Source of the DNA: Strongylocentrotus droebachiensis
Taxonomy: Eukaryota > Echinodermata > Echinoidea > Camarodonta > Strongylocentrotidae
Direction of reading: 5' to 3'
Assembly: GCA_035222895.1 (NCBI GenBank)
Contig: JAVYIG010002206.1
Coordinates: 186,001 to 250,000, forward strand
Length of the DNA: 64,000 nt
The notes under the pieces are model-generated. The model saw only the letters and a program-made list of their open reading frames with translations. It was not told the DNA's origin and did not search any database. Both the position numbers and the translations under genes were made by a program. Every line of letters begins with the position of its first letter. The first letter of the stretch is position 1. This document shows, in pieces, positions 1 through 12,900 of the stretch.

Positions 1-99
1 GAAGTAGGAGGTGCCGTTGTCTACACGTACTGGAAAGTTGAGGGCAATCTAGGCAGGAGCCGAATGTTCTTTGACTAGACATGACAGACACGTATGTAT

Positions 100-215
100 G
101 TACATGAAGGTGCTACATGTACAGTACATGCAGTCCTACAGGATGTACATGTACAAGTACATGTAGGTACATGTACATGTGTTGAATAAAGATCATGTAG
201 TACATGTACTATCTT
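100..215. repeat. TACATGTA-rich palindromic stretch
   Basis: Overlapping ACATGTAC units recur many times here. The same octamer is scattered through the window (for example 3985, 5355, 7270). Confidence 0.6.
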
Positions 216-297
216 CAGATATTCACTACAACTGCAAACATGTCATGAACATGAATATTTGTATGTACTGTTCAAAATGTCAATAGTTAATTCAACT

Positions 298-372
298 TAC
301 CGTAAATAACGTTGTATAAACCGCCCTCGTGTATTAACCGCACCCCTCTTTTTCGCCCTTAAAAAAAAAAAA

Positions 373-403
<31 letters not shown>

Positions 404-667
404 GTCATTACGGTACTGTAAATTAAAAAACAGTAGGGACCTAGGATAGAACCTTGTGGTACACCATGTAATAGAAGAAAAATTGGAGGAATTATTATTA
501 TAAACTACATATTGAGATCTATCAGAAAGATTACTTTCAAACCAAGATGACAGACAAATTTGAGTGTTGTTCTAGAGTTTCCGAGTGGTGAGTCAACACA
601 CCGATTACCGAGCTGGGAGACATTGCCAGGCATAGCGCCAGGTGGAGGGGCATAAATTGAAACTTTA

Positions 668-702
<35 letters not shown>

Positions 703-786
703 GTGTACCGTGTATAAACCGCACCCGCGACTTTGAAATTTTTTCGGCGGCAAAAAAGTGCGGTTTATACACCGTTATATACGGTA
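298..786. mobile_element. Non-autonomous DNA transposon with terminal inverted repeats
   Basis: The left end TACCGTAAATAACG...TATAAACCGC mirrors the right end GCGGTTTATAC...TATACGGTA. The element is bounded by TA. The interior has long A/T homopolymers and no intact frame. Confidence 0.65.
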
Positions 787-1983
787 TTGTTCATGCCACA
801 TGTAACTATAATATATGACATGCTCCAGTACACAGTATCCTCTCTTCAATCCAACCATGAAACAGTAAGGAAGCTGCTATGACAACAACAAAAAAATATT
901 CAATAAAGTCATTACTTAATGATCCCCAAACAAACAAAAATAGCCAATGTTTAGAGTTAATACTATTTGCTTAAGGCCATGGATTAACCCTTTCAAGTCT
1001 GCTCAACTACATGTAATTGCTTGAATTGTACAGAACAAGAAAATCTTCCATTTTGGTACTGAAAGGCTAGCTTACCGGTAGTTACTCTCATTAAAATGGC
1101 ATAGCCCTGAATCATAGCCAGGAATGCATAGATTATACATGGATACTGCACTGGGATGTCAGGATGGATCAAAATGAAACTAACTTATGGGGAGTAAATA
1201 ATCATCTTTCTACCAGCAATGGCTACAGAAACCCACATACATTTAGGCCTGTTTTTTTCACTGGAAAGAGAAGGGAAGGGTAATGTTTGACAGATATTAT
1301 TTTAGGCTTCACCAAAATTGATATGGACTTTTCGTACATCATGCCGAAAGCCAAGCAAAATGAGAAAGGCAGCATCTAATACTGTGCTAATAAATGTAGG
1401 CCTAGATTGTACAAATTTAGGTCTACAGGAACATATTTGTTTAAAATTTGTTTACCATTTGACATTTTCTTTAAAAGTTAGGTTTAAAAGGAAGCCAATA
1501 TCATGTGATACTTAATTTTATTGGAATTCATTGACTGCACCCAGAAGAATGTGTGACACATTGTGTAGAAATATGCCTGCATTTTAACAATTCTGTACTT
1601 CATTTAAAACTATGTGTAAATATGCTTTACGTTTTATGCTCTACAATCAGATATGTTTATTCACATTTGGGGGCTGAACTACTGCCTGCATACATGCACA
1701 TGTACACTAAAGGCCTATGTCCCAATAATATCTGACCACTCAAGCAGCAATAGACTACAAACACGTTGGGGTCTAACACCCAGTGTTTCTGCACCACTGT
1801 GTGAAGGGCCTTTGTATTGTACATGTAGACACTCAAATGAAAGGAGCTATCAGACCAAACAAATAGGGTGTGATCAATCTCTAACTTAATCTCCATTTGG
1901 TGCATTCACACTATTGCCTCATATCAAACAACAGAATCCCACCTAGAAAGTACACACTTTTGTCTGATACTAAATGACAACAA

Positions 1984-2911
1984 GACCCCGTTCTCACTCA
2001 CTTTGAAAGTGGTCTTAGTTAGACCGCTCCAGAGGAACGGGTCTTGAGGAACGGTTTGCGAGCGTTCACACTCCGAGCAGTTTTTTATGGCTCAAACCGC
2101 TCCACGAGTCAAAGTGGTCTTGTTGCTATGGCAGCTCAGGTCAGCAGGTCAATTTTTTCGCGCGCGGAATACAAACCGTATGTACCGTACTACATGTTTC
2201 GCACGGAAAGTCACTAGCTCACTTCCGCTCAAAGTACGCTTCCGTTCACATTGCACATTAGAGCGGTCCAAACCGCTCTTAATAAGACCCGTTCCTCAAG
2301 ACCACCTCCCGAGGTGGTCTTCTGGAGCGGTCCAGAAGTCCACTTCCTGGACCACTTTGACCGTTCTCACTCACCTAAGAACTGCTCATGAGGAACGGGT
2401 CTTAGTTAGACCCCGTTCTCACTCACTTTGAAAGTGGTCTTAGTTAGACCGCTCCAGAGGAACGGGTCTTGAGGAACGGTTTGTGAGCGTTCACACTCCG
2501 AGCAGTTTTTATGGCTCAAACCGCTCCACGAGTCAAAGTGGTCTTGTTGCTATGGCAGCTCAGGTAGGCGGGTCACTTTTTTCGCGCGCGGAATCCAAAC
2601 CGTATGTACCGTACTACATGTTTCGCACCGAAGGTCACTAGCTCACTTCAATTCAAAGTACGCTTTCCGTTCACATTGCACGTTAGAGCGCTCCAAACCG
2701 CTCTTAATAAGACCCGCTCCTCAAGACCACCTCGGAAGGTGGTCTTCTGGAGCGGTCCAGAAGTCCGCTTCCTGGACCACTTTGACCGTTCTCACTCACC
2801 TAAGAACCGCTCCTGAGGAACGGGTCTTAGTTAGAGTGCTCCAGAGCGCTCCAACGAAGTGAGTGAGAACGGGGTCTTAGACCGCTCCAACTAAGTGAAT
2901 GAGAACGGGGT
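1984..2911. mobile_element. Tandemly duplicated inverted-repeat element (two ~430-bp units)
   Basis: Units begin at 1984 and 2409 with GACCCCGTTCTCACTCACTT. The complement AAGTGARTGAGAACGGGGTC closes the region at 2858-2910. The two units are near-identical over long stretches (GTGGTCTTAGTTAGACCGCT, the cgcgcgcgga segment) and each has internal GACCGCTCC/GGAGCGGTC inverted repeats. The open frames across it are not protein-like. Confidence 0.7.
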
Positions 2912-4568
2912 CCAAGTCTCTGGTGTGATCAATTCCTCATCTCATCTCTAACCAGTGCGTTTACACCATTGCATGATATTAAATATTAACCACACTTCAA
3001 GAATACTAATGGGATGTGATCAATCCTATACTTAATCTCCACTTGGTGCATTCATACTACTGCCTCATATTACCCAACAAAGACTCTAACCCAACAATAG
3101 GGTGTGATCAATTCTTCACTTAATCTCCACCCAGTGCATTCACACCACTACCTGATTGAACAACAAAAGCCCTTCATAAAGAGCCCTTGAATCTTCACTT
3201 GTCTACCAGGATTTCTCAATGAGGAGTTGTTAGCCTTTATTGGCAATTGAAATTAGAGATCAGTAATTAGACACAATGGGTTCTTCAAAGAAAAAATAAA
3301 GAGAAAATAAGGAGTTACTTTTCACAGCTCTGATATTGGCTTTAGATAACAGGTTATTATTTCTTTCTGTACACTTTTCATTTCTAACTAAATATTTTGA
3401 AAGAAGGACCCGAGTACAAGAGCTTCTTTTATGTTTACATTTTTTATCATTAAAATAAAGAATCCCCAAAAGGTAATTACAAGTACATGTAGTTAGTGAC
3501 ATCGTAACATTGACGCCAACATGAAGAAAACAAATGTTGCTCTTCATGATGAATTGCATTTTCTGTAAATAAACTTAATCACTTGTGGGCTTCTTGATGC
3601 ATGAATCTAACAAAATGGAAAATTATATTTCAACTCAAATTCACGGTTGTGTTTGTCCTCGCAAATGTTTTCATAATGAAGCTGTACAATGTTTACATAT
3701 TCTTGTTATTGTATTCATAAGTATACTTCTTGCAGTGGATAGAGTCAAAACTTTTTTGTGATAGGTTTTTGATAAGTTCATTTAAATATGTACAACTGAA
3801 CACCTGCAATGTGTGGCAGTTCATGATTTAAAGGAAATACATGCAAGTCTGGTTACTTTGAGAGATTTATTGTACTCTTTCCAATTTATCTACAAGATTC
3901 CCCACCAGAGAGTTCTTATTCTCTTTTTCCCTCTCCTCTTCATCTTTCGAATGATATGTATTTGTTCTACATACACATACACTGTACATGTACTATGATG
4001 TACATGACAATGTTATAACGTATGCACAAAAAACAAGCATGTGCTTTCTCATATAAATGTCTTGAAAAGGAAATAAATATCTAATGATTTTAATAACAAA
4101 TTAAACAAACTTTGCATCACCATGTATGGCATGCAACAAGCTGATATGTCACCAACTAAAATGACTGTTAATCCAGACATGTAGGCCTATATTTATTTTT
4201 ATATGTATTTTTCTAATGAAAGTTCTGTGAAAAGTAAACGTAAAAAATGGACCTAAAATTATAAATACTTATCAAAAATGGCCTAATCATGTATCAAAAC
4301 TGATTGCAACCTATAGAAATCATATATGAAAGCTGAGAAGTGCATGAATTTATTAAAGTTGCACTTGGGGGAAAGGCAGTGATAATGATATGTCATTTGG
4401 GTGCATTCGTATGTTCTTATTTATACTCTAGCTCGATATTAATTGGAGAGTAAGAAAGTATAGGCTTGTGCTGAATGTTACTGCTGAGAGTGAGACAGGA
4501 AATGATTCAATCAGATTTGGAAGCTCAGGTTGCCTGGGTGAGAATCAAGGGCACTGTTCACATGTATG

Positions 4569-4969
4569 CAGACCTGCCAACCTCTGGAGTTCAAAAACTG
4601 TATTCTTTAATCCCCAAAGTTGTATTTTACTGACAAAACTTGTATTCTAAAAAATAAACACGAACTGTTACGCGGATCAATGTCTGTTACAGTTCCTACA
4701 TACAGGATGATTTTTTTTAATGGATCATTGGTTGAATATGCATGATTTCGTCACGACTGGTGTGTTCAATGAACCACTGAACATCCCCAAATTGCCGATG
4801 TGAGATGCTTGTAGGATACTTAACAGGACAGAATGGGCATTTTGCCTTTGAAAATGGGACACACACACACCCATACACACAAAAAAAATATTAACAATTT
4901 TTTTTTTTAATCATTTTTTTTTGGAAAATCGTAAGAAATACGACTAAATCGTACTGGTTGGCAGGTCTG
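4569..4969. mobile_element. hAT-like non-autonomous element
   Basis: The terminal inverted repeats CAGACCTGCCAACC and GGTTGGCAGGTCTG are perfect over 14 bases. The ~400-bp interior is AT-rich with no coding frame. No clean 8-bp target duplication remains. Confidence 0.6.
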
Positions 4970-5382
4970 CGACATGGTTCAGATCGCCCGCATTCAACCC
5001 ATGTAGAGAAACGTTACATTGCTGCGTACACATTACACACAGCCTCTCTGTATGAACAGTGCTGTCGAAACACGAAGGATGAAAGACACATACTGTACAG
5101 ATTAAAAAAAAAATTGTGGTGATGGCAACAAACCCATTTGTTTCCCTTATGGCTTGTCTCCATTGTCTACAATGAATTGAAAGAGAGAGAGAGAAAGCTT
5201 CCCGAGATAATGCTCATTTTTGCCTTTCAAGTAAATCTGCAAAACTTGCAATTTTGTGAGTTGTCATATCATGTAAAATATTTATGTTTTAATGAGGTTT
5301 ACTGGAAACACTATTGAGCTGCCTACACATTTCATTTCAGCAGTAATCTTACATGTACATGTAGATGTATGTATTACATGTA

Positions 5383-6201
5383 CAGGGTGCTACAAGAATT
5401 TTTTTCACCACTTGCCCTGTCGGGCAAGTGGGTTTTCAATTTACTTGCCCAAACAATATTTCCACTTGCCCAAAACTTTAAAGCGAAAAAGGACTCGAGG
5501 TTAAAGCATTTATTATCTCGTAATGATAAGTTAGTGTTTTAGATAGCAAATTAATGCACATACATGTACAGTGTAACTGTACTGAATAATAATATATGTC
5601 AAAGAAAATGGTCAACAAAGGTTGGTTGAAGGTTTAAAAAACGCATTTTATTTTTTATGAATAAATATCAAACATTTGACTTTTTGTACTTACTAGAAAA
5701 TCCCTGTTGTTTATTCCATTCCGATTCGCACGTGTTCATTTCCCTAGAATAATGACGTCATATTTGGCGTGATTCAACCAATCGGCAATCAGAGAATAGC
5801 AAAGGCCTGTCGGTGCGGCCTGCAGAGCTAGAGAGAGAGAGCGTGAATAAGCTCGCAGCTGGTACGATCGCGCTAGCTGTCTCTAGCTAGCTCACGGCCG
5901 GCCGTGCGTGGAGGCGGAGCGGCATTCATGGCTTGAAGTGTCACTGTTGCATGCGCGCTGAGCTAGCTGAGCTGGCTAGCTGTCTGTGAAGTTTTTTCGA
6001 AATCGGAACGATCGCTTTTTTGCTTCTGGATTTTGACGACGGGTAAGAAGTTGACGGGTGAATGGTAGAGTTCTTGGACACTAGGAAATGACTGTAAAAG
6101 TATCACTTGCCCGAATCGGGCAAGTGATAATTTGATTTACTTGCCCGACGGCTCAATTTGGTTGCCCCGGGACGTCGGGCAAGCGGGTTTGTCGCGCCCT
6201 G
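5383..6201. mobile_element. Non-autonomous DNA transposon with CAGGG ends
   Basis: The ends CAGGGTGCTACAA and TTGTCGCGCCCTG match 11 of 13 as inverted repeats. CATGTA directly flanks both sides. Subterminal CACTTGCCCG/CGGGCAAGTG motifs repeat at both ends. A GC-rich core (5815-5960) carries many GAGCTAGCTG-type repeats. No transposase frame is present. Confidence 0.65.
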
Positions 6202-9200
6202 CATGTATTAACTCCATGCTTCTTTTCAGAAAATCAATGTTCACTTTTAGTTCTTGTACATGTATGTACTGTAAGTGTACAGGTGTACGTAATTATATAC
6301 AGAGAAATCGGCTTGAAATAATGTGGACACCCAATCCGATCAAATATTCAAATGCATTTGTAACATGCAGGTATAGAACAAACCTCAAAGGCAATTATAT
6401 CTACCTGTACCAGCAAATGTGAATTTAAAAAATATTACAAGATAAAACAGCATTCTTTTCCACAAATACATACATGTACGTATATTGACATATTAAGACC
6501 GTTAAAAAACATCTGGATATTTCCATGTAAATTTTTTATTTTATACTCCCAAGGAGACTATTCTTGGTAATTAATCTTCAAGCAAAGTTGATTTTGCTGT
6601 TAGGAAATACTACTTGTTGACTACCGCAGTTTTGTTTGCTTGGGCATCAGCAAATGTTCATTACTTTTGAAAAGCAGAAGGAAAATATTTCAATAATGTG
6701 TGTGCATATAAAGATAGATATTCATGGTTTATTTTAAAGGAAGCTCAAGATTTTGTAACCATTACATCCCCCCTCAAAATACAAGCAATGAATAACTGCA
6801 CACAGATAACCTGAAGCACGGCTAATCCCTTTTAATCCTAGCTGAATGGAAGTAGTCTTCTATTATCAGAGTGTAATAACAATGTGCTATTGTTTGGTGT
6901 TGATAATGATCTGTGTCTGTCATGGTTATTGATTGGACAGCTCTCTTGATAACTTTACAACTTGGCTCATACTGCATTATATTCTCAGACTTTTAATTAT
7001 TTCATCACTGTGGTATTTCTACTTTCATGGAGCACTAAATTAATGAGAACTGATAGAGATACATCTGGAAAGATTCAATGAAGTTTTAGATTTTAATAGT
7101 GCTACTAAACCAAGATTTGTTGCTGCTTTAATTATGTGACGATTAATCATTTTGTAATTTTCATTGTATGACCTTTCAACTTCCTGATAAAGGATCCATG
7201 AAAAACAGTTTCTCAAACTTCAACAGTTCATGAACTTTAACAAAATAATTACATTGGGTCTAGGCAGTTACATGTACATGTGCATGTTTGTAATTATAAT
7301 CAAACTCCAGGGCAATATTGAGACAATTTTCTTCAGTTTTGTTCTCCATTTCAGTAAAATTATTTCGATTTGCACAGATATCTTCTCACTCTTCTGCTTA
7401 CGAAGCCATCGCATGTGCATAACACACCATGAGCTATAATTTCTTATGAAATATAAATATGAAATATCTGTCCCTAAAATAAGGATAGAACAATTTTCTG
7501 AAATAAATAAATCACGATGATTCTACAATGTATGTATGTATGGGCAGGACATGTACACAACATGAAGCTTGTACATGTGTAGCTTAGCTGAAGGCTCATA
7601 ATCTAGACGAGGCTGGCTGGCTGGCCTGATGAGACATATGATTCAGCACTGTATTAATGATGGGACAGGTTGGAAGGAGTGATCACTAACCTCGCCACAT
7701 GCATTCAAATTAGAACGACTCAGGCCCGCGGGGCAAACAGCAAAGAGCCACTGCCGAAGCACCCTGGCTATACAGCAGCTAACGTGTACACACACATTAT
7801 GCTGGATACATGGTGTGTTCATGCAATGACCGTGTATGATACACATATTGGGGTCGGAGAAACATTGTTGACAGTTATTTGTTGGCATGATTTCTCATCA
7901 AGATAAAGCTACACTTGAAAGTGACTGTGACAGAGCTATACTGCAATGATGAGATAACATTAACGTGTAAACATAACAAGTTAGTAGTGTGAACACAGTA
8001 TGAGTTAACAAAACAAATATCTGGTAGCCGATCACATTAAACTGCACACTGCACATGTTTTCAAATAATTAAGACACTTGATCATGCACCATTGAATGTT
8101 ACCAAGCTGTGTGTATATTATTAAGACCTCCATGTATTACTTCTTCTATAAATTTAATCATTCAAGATGAATAGAGTACATGTACATTTATGCTCCTCCC
8201 TCATCCTCCCACTCCCAATTGTGCAAAGTTTAGGAGTTGATATTGGATTTGTTATGCATCGTTTGTCATCCACTAAAGGGATACCAAATAATTATATTTT
8301 CTGGTTAACTATTGGATAATTGAACACCCCTCGATATTGCCGCTCATGGCTGAAGTCTATGATCTACATGTATCCCCAAAAGCCCTTAAATTGAAAGCAA
8401 TCATTTATCAGCAATAGACACCCAATCAGGGAATCAATAACATGGGGACAATGCTGCCCTGAACAAACAAGGTGTTTACACACACAACATCAAACAAACT
8501 TGTGTAAACACAGCTCCTTTCCAAAACAGGAATGCAACACTATCGGTAATAAAGGCAAGTTACAAAATGTAACTGCTCATAACTTTGTTCCATGTCATGT
8601 TGTAACAACCAAAGAGATTATAAACGTAAATGGATGATGGACATTCAAACACAAGCTTGCTCTTCTTCAGAAAAAGTACCACAGGAAAATCCTGCAGCCA
8701 AAGTCATCCACGAAAGTCAACGCAGAATCAAAGCCAACAGTCAACAGATCATGTATCCATGTACATGTAAATGTAGCAAAGGGGAGGTGTGCCAAGCCGC
8801 AAAGATAAAAATCAATTAATCAATTAGTCCCTTTCTCCGCCAACATTACAATCTTTCCACAAGGACTGATTCTGCTCAGACCTCGACAGTGCTTTAGAAC
8901 AAGACAATACAAGCTCTACACCATGCTACACGACCCGACGCCGATGACTGGTGCCCAAGTGTACTCAGGTTGTGACAGCCACTCATGAGGACGACCGACG
9001 CTGTCCTGCAAGGTGCACTACATGTAAGTGGGAATGACTAGAGAGGACTCATTTGAATAACAAGGGGCACATAATGCCTGCTCTTCAATGCCATTTTCAC
9101 AGCTTTTGGTACAATAAGCCATCAATTAAAAGGGATGAGGTTTCTTACAGGTGCAGGGGGAAATGGTCATGGGACAAATCACTAGCCTAATGTGATGTAC

Positions 9201-10366
9201 TGCAGGTCCCCTACCAGAGCTAATTTATAAAAAAATATATAATTCTTACTTGATGCTGATATCGGGGAAAATGGATAACAATACATGTTCACATATTCAT
9301 CTGAACACTCAACTTAACTACATGTATATTTTATTCCAGTTTAAATTTCATAAGTTGGATTTTAGACAAGTGCTATGTGTATAACTATAATTGCAGAGTA
9401 AAAAATGTGATGAATAATTAATAGACTCACCAACATTGATTTATTCCTAATAATCCAGCCATCTTGTTTCAACTTGGCACTTGTCAATAGCTCCACGAAC
9501 ACGAGTTTCTCCACAGCTCTAATTCCAATGTTATACATTGGATACATCTACTGCCAGCCAACATATTCTTCTAACTGATCAACCAATTAATGTTCATGTT
9601 TGAACCAGTCACATCTTTCATGTACCCACATCAAATACCAAATAAATTTATTTTAATTGTTGATATCCTGTTTGATATCCCAGGGCAATACAGAAATAAA
9701 AAAATAGCTCAACAAAACCTGCTAGGCTTAAGAATTATTATGACAATCCACAAAAAAGTATTTAAAGGCAGACAACACTTGTTATCCCCAAACAAATATC
9801 TATTTTCATATGCACATTGTACAACATCATCCATCACAGGCTTGCCAATTCATCTAGTCATGTCCAGCTCTTAGCACTTCAAAATGTCCTGTAGAAAGTC
9901 TGTCTAACCCTTTTTTCACGTTCACTCATTTGCTGTCCTGCATTGATCAAAAGATTGGATGTGCGCCCATTACAAATTTATATATTGCTATCATAATATT
10001 GTTATCTTACATGTGTTGTAAGCCTGAGCTCATGTACATTATGTTTTATAATACGATTTCTATCAAATTAGACCCATATTATTTTTGTGACGCAAGCCCT
10101 GGGGCAGCGTTGCATTAAGCCATCATAAGACTTAAATGTAGACTGAACATGATAAGAATATGATACATGTAGCAACAACCGGTACTTTAAAAACATCAAC
10201 CTACAATGTACATGTTGCATTGCGCGTCACCTATTGAAATACAATAGAGTATTAAAATTGCTCTTTAGTTGATTTTAAATAGTTGCTATTATGTTACTGT
10301 AAGTTTGCCAAAAGCCCATCAAAACATCTTTTCAATGCTTTCCCAAACTACCCATTGAAACAGAGT

Positions 10367-10521
10367 CGGGCTAACTTGGACCAAAGACAACTCGGCCCAG
10401 CTGCAAAAACGGTCAGATTTTGCAGGTTTAGGGTTAGGGTTAGGTTTAGGATTAGGGTAGAATGACAAAAACTGACAGTTTTTTAAGCTGGGCCGAGTTG
10501 TCTTTGGTCCGAGTTAGCCCG
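10367..10521. mobile_element. Foldback element (~155 bp) with a telomere-like centre
   Basis: The ~38-base arms CGGGCTAACTTGGACCAAAG... and ...CTTTGGTCCGAGTTAGCCCG are nearly complementary. The loop contains degenerate TTAGGG repeats at about 10427-10458. Confidence 0.7.
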
Positions 10522-10708
10522 GATTCGATTACAAATGACAGAGGACTGTGTAGGCCAGGACAGCATTGCATGATTCAATTTGCTAACATCACATAAAACC
10601 AACATTTAGGGAACAGATATATCAGGGCATTGTTTCACAAAACTGTCATAATAGTTTACCGGACATCCAATAGATATGATTGTTAAATTTGATACGCACG
10701 TTTCAATG

Positions 10709-11221
10709 TAAGGCTGCGACGGGTAGTCTAATGCTCGAGTACCCGCACGGTTGACAACTACTCGGGTACGATTTCTCGTACCCGAATATTCGGCCGCAAA
10801 AAAAAAAAAAAAAAAATGTCCAGGCCCACGCTTACCCGTGCCAGGGAGAGCGGTGGCCGCTGGCATGGTACCGTCGGTAAAAATGTTTCCCAACTCAAGC
10901 ACTGTCAAACTCACCTTTCAGAAACTGGGACCAAATGTCCAGATTTCTGTTTGGACTTATTCTGCCATCTTTGATTTTTAAAACAGCATTGTTTACTGTT
11001 ATTATTCTTATTAAATCGGCACCTTCAACTGCAACTCAAAGTAAAATTGCATGCGTTTTCGGCGAGGGACCTGGGAAACTGCCGAGGAATATGGTAGTGG
11101 CAAAAAAAATCAAAAAAATTCAAAAAAATTATAAAAAACATGGCGTCCGAATATTTGAGTATTCGCTTGTGAGCCTGGGAGTGTACTCGGGTACCTCATA
11201 TCACTGTTGTGCACAGCCTTA
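10709..11221. mobile_element. hAT-type non-autonomous element with intact 8-bp target duplication
   Basis: The ends TAAGGCTGCG and its partner CACAGCCTTA form short terminal inverted repeats. TTTCAATG is repeated exactly on both sides (10701-10708 and 11222-11229). Inside there are inverted CTCGGGTAC-type motifs and A-runs, with no transposase. Confidence 0.85.
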
Positions 11222-12369
11222 TTTCAATGTGACTTCATAATTCATTCAATCACACAAATATGGCACCAAAAATGTAACATTCACAGACAGTGATTTTAGC
11301 TTAGAGAAACACGATTAACTAAGTTAGTTTTCATACAGTCAAGGCCCCTTGACCTCCTGGGATATAAATATATTCATGGTCTGAAGTTATTGCACTGCAT
11401 GTTTTAATGAAATATAAGCCCACAACAATTGTCATCAGGCTTTATTTCATTAAGCGTGCTATGCAAATTTGGTAGACACAATCGACACTAATTAATCTCC
11501 TAGCCCCACGAATGCAGAACTATCATACCAGATAACATGAAAATGTGTTATATTTCAAGTACATTTTATGAATTTTAAAGATTTCACTCGCTCCACCCCA
11601 CTACATTTTCATGTTTCATCCATCATCCAACAGTGCCATCACACACTTCCTGTAGACAGAAAAATATGGGAATTTAATGGTTCGAACAAATTTTGAACAT
11701 GTCCGAATAAGCATAGACCGAAAGCTTAGTCTGATATCAACGCGACGTTGTTCCGCTGAGACTACTAACGCCTCTACATGTAAACAGAGACTGAAGTACA
11801 TCGTACGGTATAGCGAGGGGAGGTTACGCAATGCGGTTCGGGTGTGATTGCCAATCTCGTTGCGGGCAGTAGCTTCAAGAAAACGGACAGATTACATGTA
11901 CAGGTAGCTCAAAGTAAGTGATTTACAATGTACTTTCCAATTATTATTTTTTTCTAAATCAAGCAAGAGACTAGATAAAGAAAAACCAAGAGCAAACTTT
12001 TCGCCAGATTCAAGTTAAAATTGGCAAGTCAATCCCCTTGAGCTTGAGGCAAGCTAAGGCCAAGGGTTATCGTCCGTCCGTGTAAACGATAGGTTGATAA
12101 ATGTTTTATTTCAAAATTCCACATACGAAAAGATTAGTCTATTCATGAAGTATTAATTATTCTTTTGAAGCTCCTCACTTGATCAGTCACACGTAGTCTC
12201 AGCGGAACATATCCTCAAATGAAATAGACCACACTCCACAATCAGTCTTATTAACAATATCAATAACATCGAGTTGACACAACAAATTTATCAACAACAA
12301 CTTTTAATTTTTGGTCAAGCTGAATTATGTGAATAATAGAAACAAAGAACAAAACATGTTCTCACTCAC

Positions 12370-12645
12370 CTCGAGAGCATCTAGGGATGAAAAACTTGTA
12401 ATTGCAAATCCATCTATAATATCCTCATCGTTACCCGAGCTGGAACGGGACGATTTTCGCCTTTTGGGCCTATGTCTGGTGCGCTCCCGTCCCCTTGGGG
12501 GAGGGGGGTTGTCTTCATCGTCCTCCTCCCCGCTACCCGCGTTGTTCTGTTGTTGATTCTGCCGCTGCTGTTGTTGCTGCTTCATTTCTTGTGCTCGCTC
12601 ACGCCGACGATTTCGTTGCGATCGCTGCTTAGATTCGCCCTCCAT
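12370..12645 (-). CDS. AUTS2/FBRSL1-like protein, first coding exon (partial gene)
   Basis: 92 codons from an ATG in strong context (GTCGCCATGG) to a GTGAGT donor at phase 0. An in-frame ATG nine codons upstream is in weaker context. The peptide starts MEGESKQRSQRNRRRERAQE, then has a Gln-rich run, an acidic run (EEDDEDN), PPPPRGRE, a basic KRRKSS region, and ends DEDIIDGFAITSFSSLDALE. That last segment is the diagnostic N-terminal motif of vertebrate AUTS2 and FBRSL1 (EEDIIDGFAMTSF...ALE), which also sits after basic and Ser-rich sequence. Family members are nuclear regulators associated with non-canonical Polycomb complex PRC1 and neural gene expression; Drosophila tay is related. Later exons are not in the window, which fits the very large first introns of this family. 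The gene is downstream of and co-oriented with the ITPRID-like gene, with about 6.7 kb between the stop and this ATG. Confidence 0.85.
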
Positions 12646-12900
12646 GGCGACTAAGATGGTCAAGATACTCACCTACACTCAACCAAGGGTCCAAAGAGTG
12701 ATATTAAGAATCCAAATAGAGATAAAATGTCCCACAAAGAGTCAAATTTTCCGGTAATTTGGAGTCGAAAATGACACCCTACATTGCAGTACACATTAGC
12801 GGAAAGCAATATACGGAAGAGCGTTTCCACATTTAGCCAGAAGAGGGCGCTTTATTTTTAGGCCACAGCACAGACCCTATATTAGAACAGAGATTAGAAA
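12646..12900 (-). promoter_or_regulatory. Presumed leader and promoter region of the AUTS2-like gene
   Basis: This is the sequence directly upstream of the AUTS2-like start. No TATA box is evident. A GTGAGT just upstream of the ATG (near 12668-12673) could be a cryptic donor. The exact transcription start cannot be read. Confidence 0.3.

Larger units (their letters stand above)
1..12369 (-). other. Presumed first intron of the AUTS2-like gene
   Basis: No protein-coding exon is recognisable on either strand. It contains several inverted-repeat transposon remnants (separate entries), TACATGTA-rich stretches and unique AT-rich DNA. The later AUTS2 exons should lie left of the window. Confidence 0.6.
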
